In this document: piece by piece, positions 6,443 through 6,706 of the stretch
Layout of the letters: every line of letters begins with the position of its first letter
How positions within the stretch are numbered: the first letter of the stretch is position 1
Origin: an uncultured Oscillospiraceae bacterium
GTDB lineage: Bacteria > Bacillota > Clostridia > Oscillospirales > Oscillospiraceae
Reading direction: 5' to 3'
DNA length: 6,706 nucleotides
Assembly (NCBI GenBank): GCA_958438185.1
Contig: CAUBQU010000075.1
Span: 1 to 6,706, forward strand
Program-made: the position numbers and the translations under genes
Notes under the pieces: generated by a model
Database searches by the model: none
The model's input: the letters and a program-made list of their open reading frames with translations, nothing else
Told to the model about the DNA's origin: nothing

Positions 6443-6515
6443 GGAATAGAAACGTGAGATCCGTGAAATGTCATAATTAGGGAAGCACCCGCGCTCCTTT
6501 GCCGGGCCTGCACCG

Positions 6516-6556
6516 CCATTTGCCCTGCCGGAAAACCCGGGCTGCGGGCCAAATGG
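6516..6556 (-). promoter_or_regulatory. Long imperfect stem-loop in the PBP leader
   Basis: CCATTTG (6516-6522) is exactly complementary to CAAATGG (6550-6556). The adjacent CCC (6523-6525) pairs with GGG (6546-6548) around a one-base bulge, and an inner CCGG/CCGG pair can close the loop. No T-tract follows on either strand, so it does not look like a terminator. It would lie within the leader RNA if the proposed promoter is used. Function unknown. Confidence 0.4.
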
Positions 6557-6577
6557 GCCTACGTGTGCAGCATATCC

Positions 6578-6607
6578 ACTATGCCGTTATTATATCATAG
6601 CTGTCAA
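6578..6607 (-). promoter_or_regulatory. Candidate sigma-A promoter for the PBP-led operon
   Basis: On the minus strand a perfect TATAAT (6589-6594) is preceded by TG-A, making an extended -10 element (TGATATAAT, 6589-6597). A perfect TTGACA lies at 6602-6607 but is only 7 bases from TATAAT, too close to serve it. TTGACA could instead pair with CATAGT (6578-6583; 4 of 6 matches) across an 18-base spacer. Either choice gives a leader of roughly 170-180 nt. The exact start cannot be decided from sequence. Confidence 0.45.
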
Positions 6608-6624
6608 TCACGCGCCTGCGCCGC

Positions 6625-6647
6625 AAAACCTGCCCGCCCGGGCAAGG
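6625..6647 (-). terminator. Weak candidate intrinsic terminator for a gene upstream of the window
   Basis: On the minus strand CC(T)TGCCC and GGGCAGG form a 7-bp GC-rich stem with one bulge and a GGGC loop, followed directly by TTTT. The T run is short and then interrupted by GCGG, so strength would be modest. It lies just upstream of the candidate promoter, the right place to insulate the operon from a preceding same-strand gene, but that gene is not in the window. Confidence 0.3.
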
Positions 6648-6706
6648 TCCGAGCTTTCAATATCTGCCATATGCAATTATTTTGACTTGAAAGATTCAGA
6701 AAATGA

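Larger units (their letters stand above)
6402..6706. other. Non-coding stretch upstream of the PBP gene
   Basis: No convincing gene lies in these 305 bases on either strand. The part nearest the gene (6402-6560) is GC-rich with several inverted repeats. The middle (6578-6607) has promoter-like AT-rich boxes. A hairpin followed by four T (minus strand) sits at 6625-6647. The outer end (6650-6706) is AT-rich. On the minus strand this gives a plausible order of upstream terminator, promoter, structured leader and ribosome site. A plus-strand TTGACT at 6682-6687 could be a -35 box of a gene pointing out of the window, but its -10 region would fall at or past the edge. Confidence 0.6.

Noticed and set aside
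5058..6449. A 463-codon open frame on the plus strand
   Set aside because: It is wholly antisense to the PBP catalytic region and shows no motif of its own; its Leu/Val/Gly/Asp-rich composition follows from the complementary codons.
6516..6556. Rho-independent terminator or attenuator
   Set aside because: The stem is long, but no T-tract follows on either strand, so it is kept only as a leader stem-loop of unknown role.
6677..6706. Possible last nine codons of an upstream minus-strand gene (SFSESFKSK then TAA)
   Set aside because: Too short to judge. The AT-rich codons (TCA, TTT, TCT) do not match the rest of the window, so it is as likely intergenic, although the hairpin at 6625-6647 would fit a gene end here.
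6682..6706. Divergent plus-strand promoter starting at TTGACT
   Set aside because: A single -35-like hexamer; the -10 region would fall at or beyond the window edge, so it cannot be supported.
1..6706. Defence system, mobile element, CRISPR array or other novel cassette
   Set aside because: No transposase, integrase, terminal repeats, spacer-repeat pattern or defence domain was seen; the window is filled by core genes with short operon-like spacing.

Overview
The window reads as one compact, GC-rich bacterial operon (G+C around 60% by eye), with every gene on the minus strand. Protein sequences and gene content point to a Gram-positive anaerobe of the Clostridia, most likely Oscillospirales-like. 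The grounds are a group II (shared) ECF transporter module joined to truA, Firmicutes-type EcfA1/EcfA2 sequences, a class A penicillin-binding protein of clostridial style, and strong AGGAGG-type ribosome binding sites. The genus-level placement is inference.

Reading in the direction of transcription (high to low coordinates): 6402-6706 is a non-coding stretch. It holds a possible terminator for something upstream, a candidate promoter with an extended -10 TATAAT, and an apparently structured 5' leader. Then come a bifunctional class A PBP (3786-6401), a class I SAM-dependent methyltransferase of the RlmI/RlmK-like family (2895-3761), ecfA1 (2037-2882), ecfA2 (1149-2012, TTG start), ecfT (353-1156), and the first 113 codons of truA (from 340, running off the left edge). 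Spacings are 24, 12 and 24 nt, then an 8-nt overlap, then 12 nt. No internal terminator is visible, so all six genes may share one transcript.

EcfA1, EcfA2 and EcfT together form the energizing module that drives substrate-specific S components for vitamin and micronutrient uptake. No S component is present here, as expected for a shared module. TruA makes pseudouridine in the tRNA anticodon arm. The methyltransferase probably acts on RNA. The PBP builds and cross-links peptidoglycan outside the membrane.

The most unusual content is in the PBP. Two CPxC knuckles sit in a segment inserted between the glycosyltransferase and transpeptidase domains. An extra CxxC lies in the transpeptidase core. 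The C-terminal tail carries a duplicated Cys/His unit (C-x10-C-x21/23-C-x2-H) followed by an acidic low-complexity end. This is a cysteine-rich extracytoplasmic enzyme that may be stabilised by metal or disulfides. No defence system, mobile element, CRISPR array, tRNA or rRNA was seen. The long plus-strand open frames are antisense shadows of GC-rich genes.
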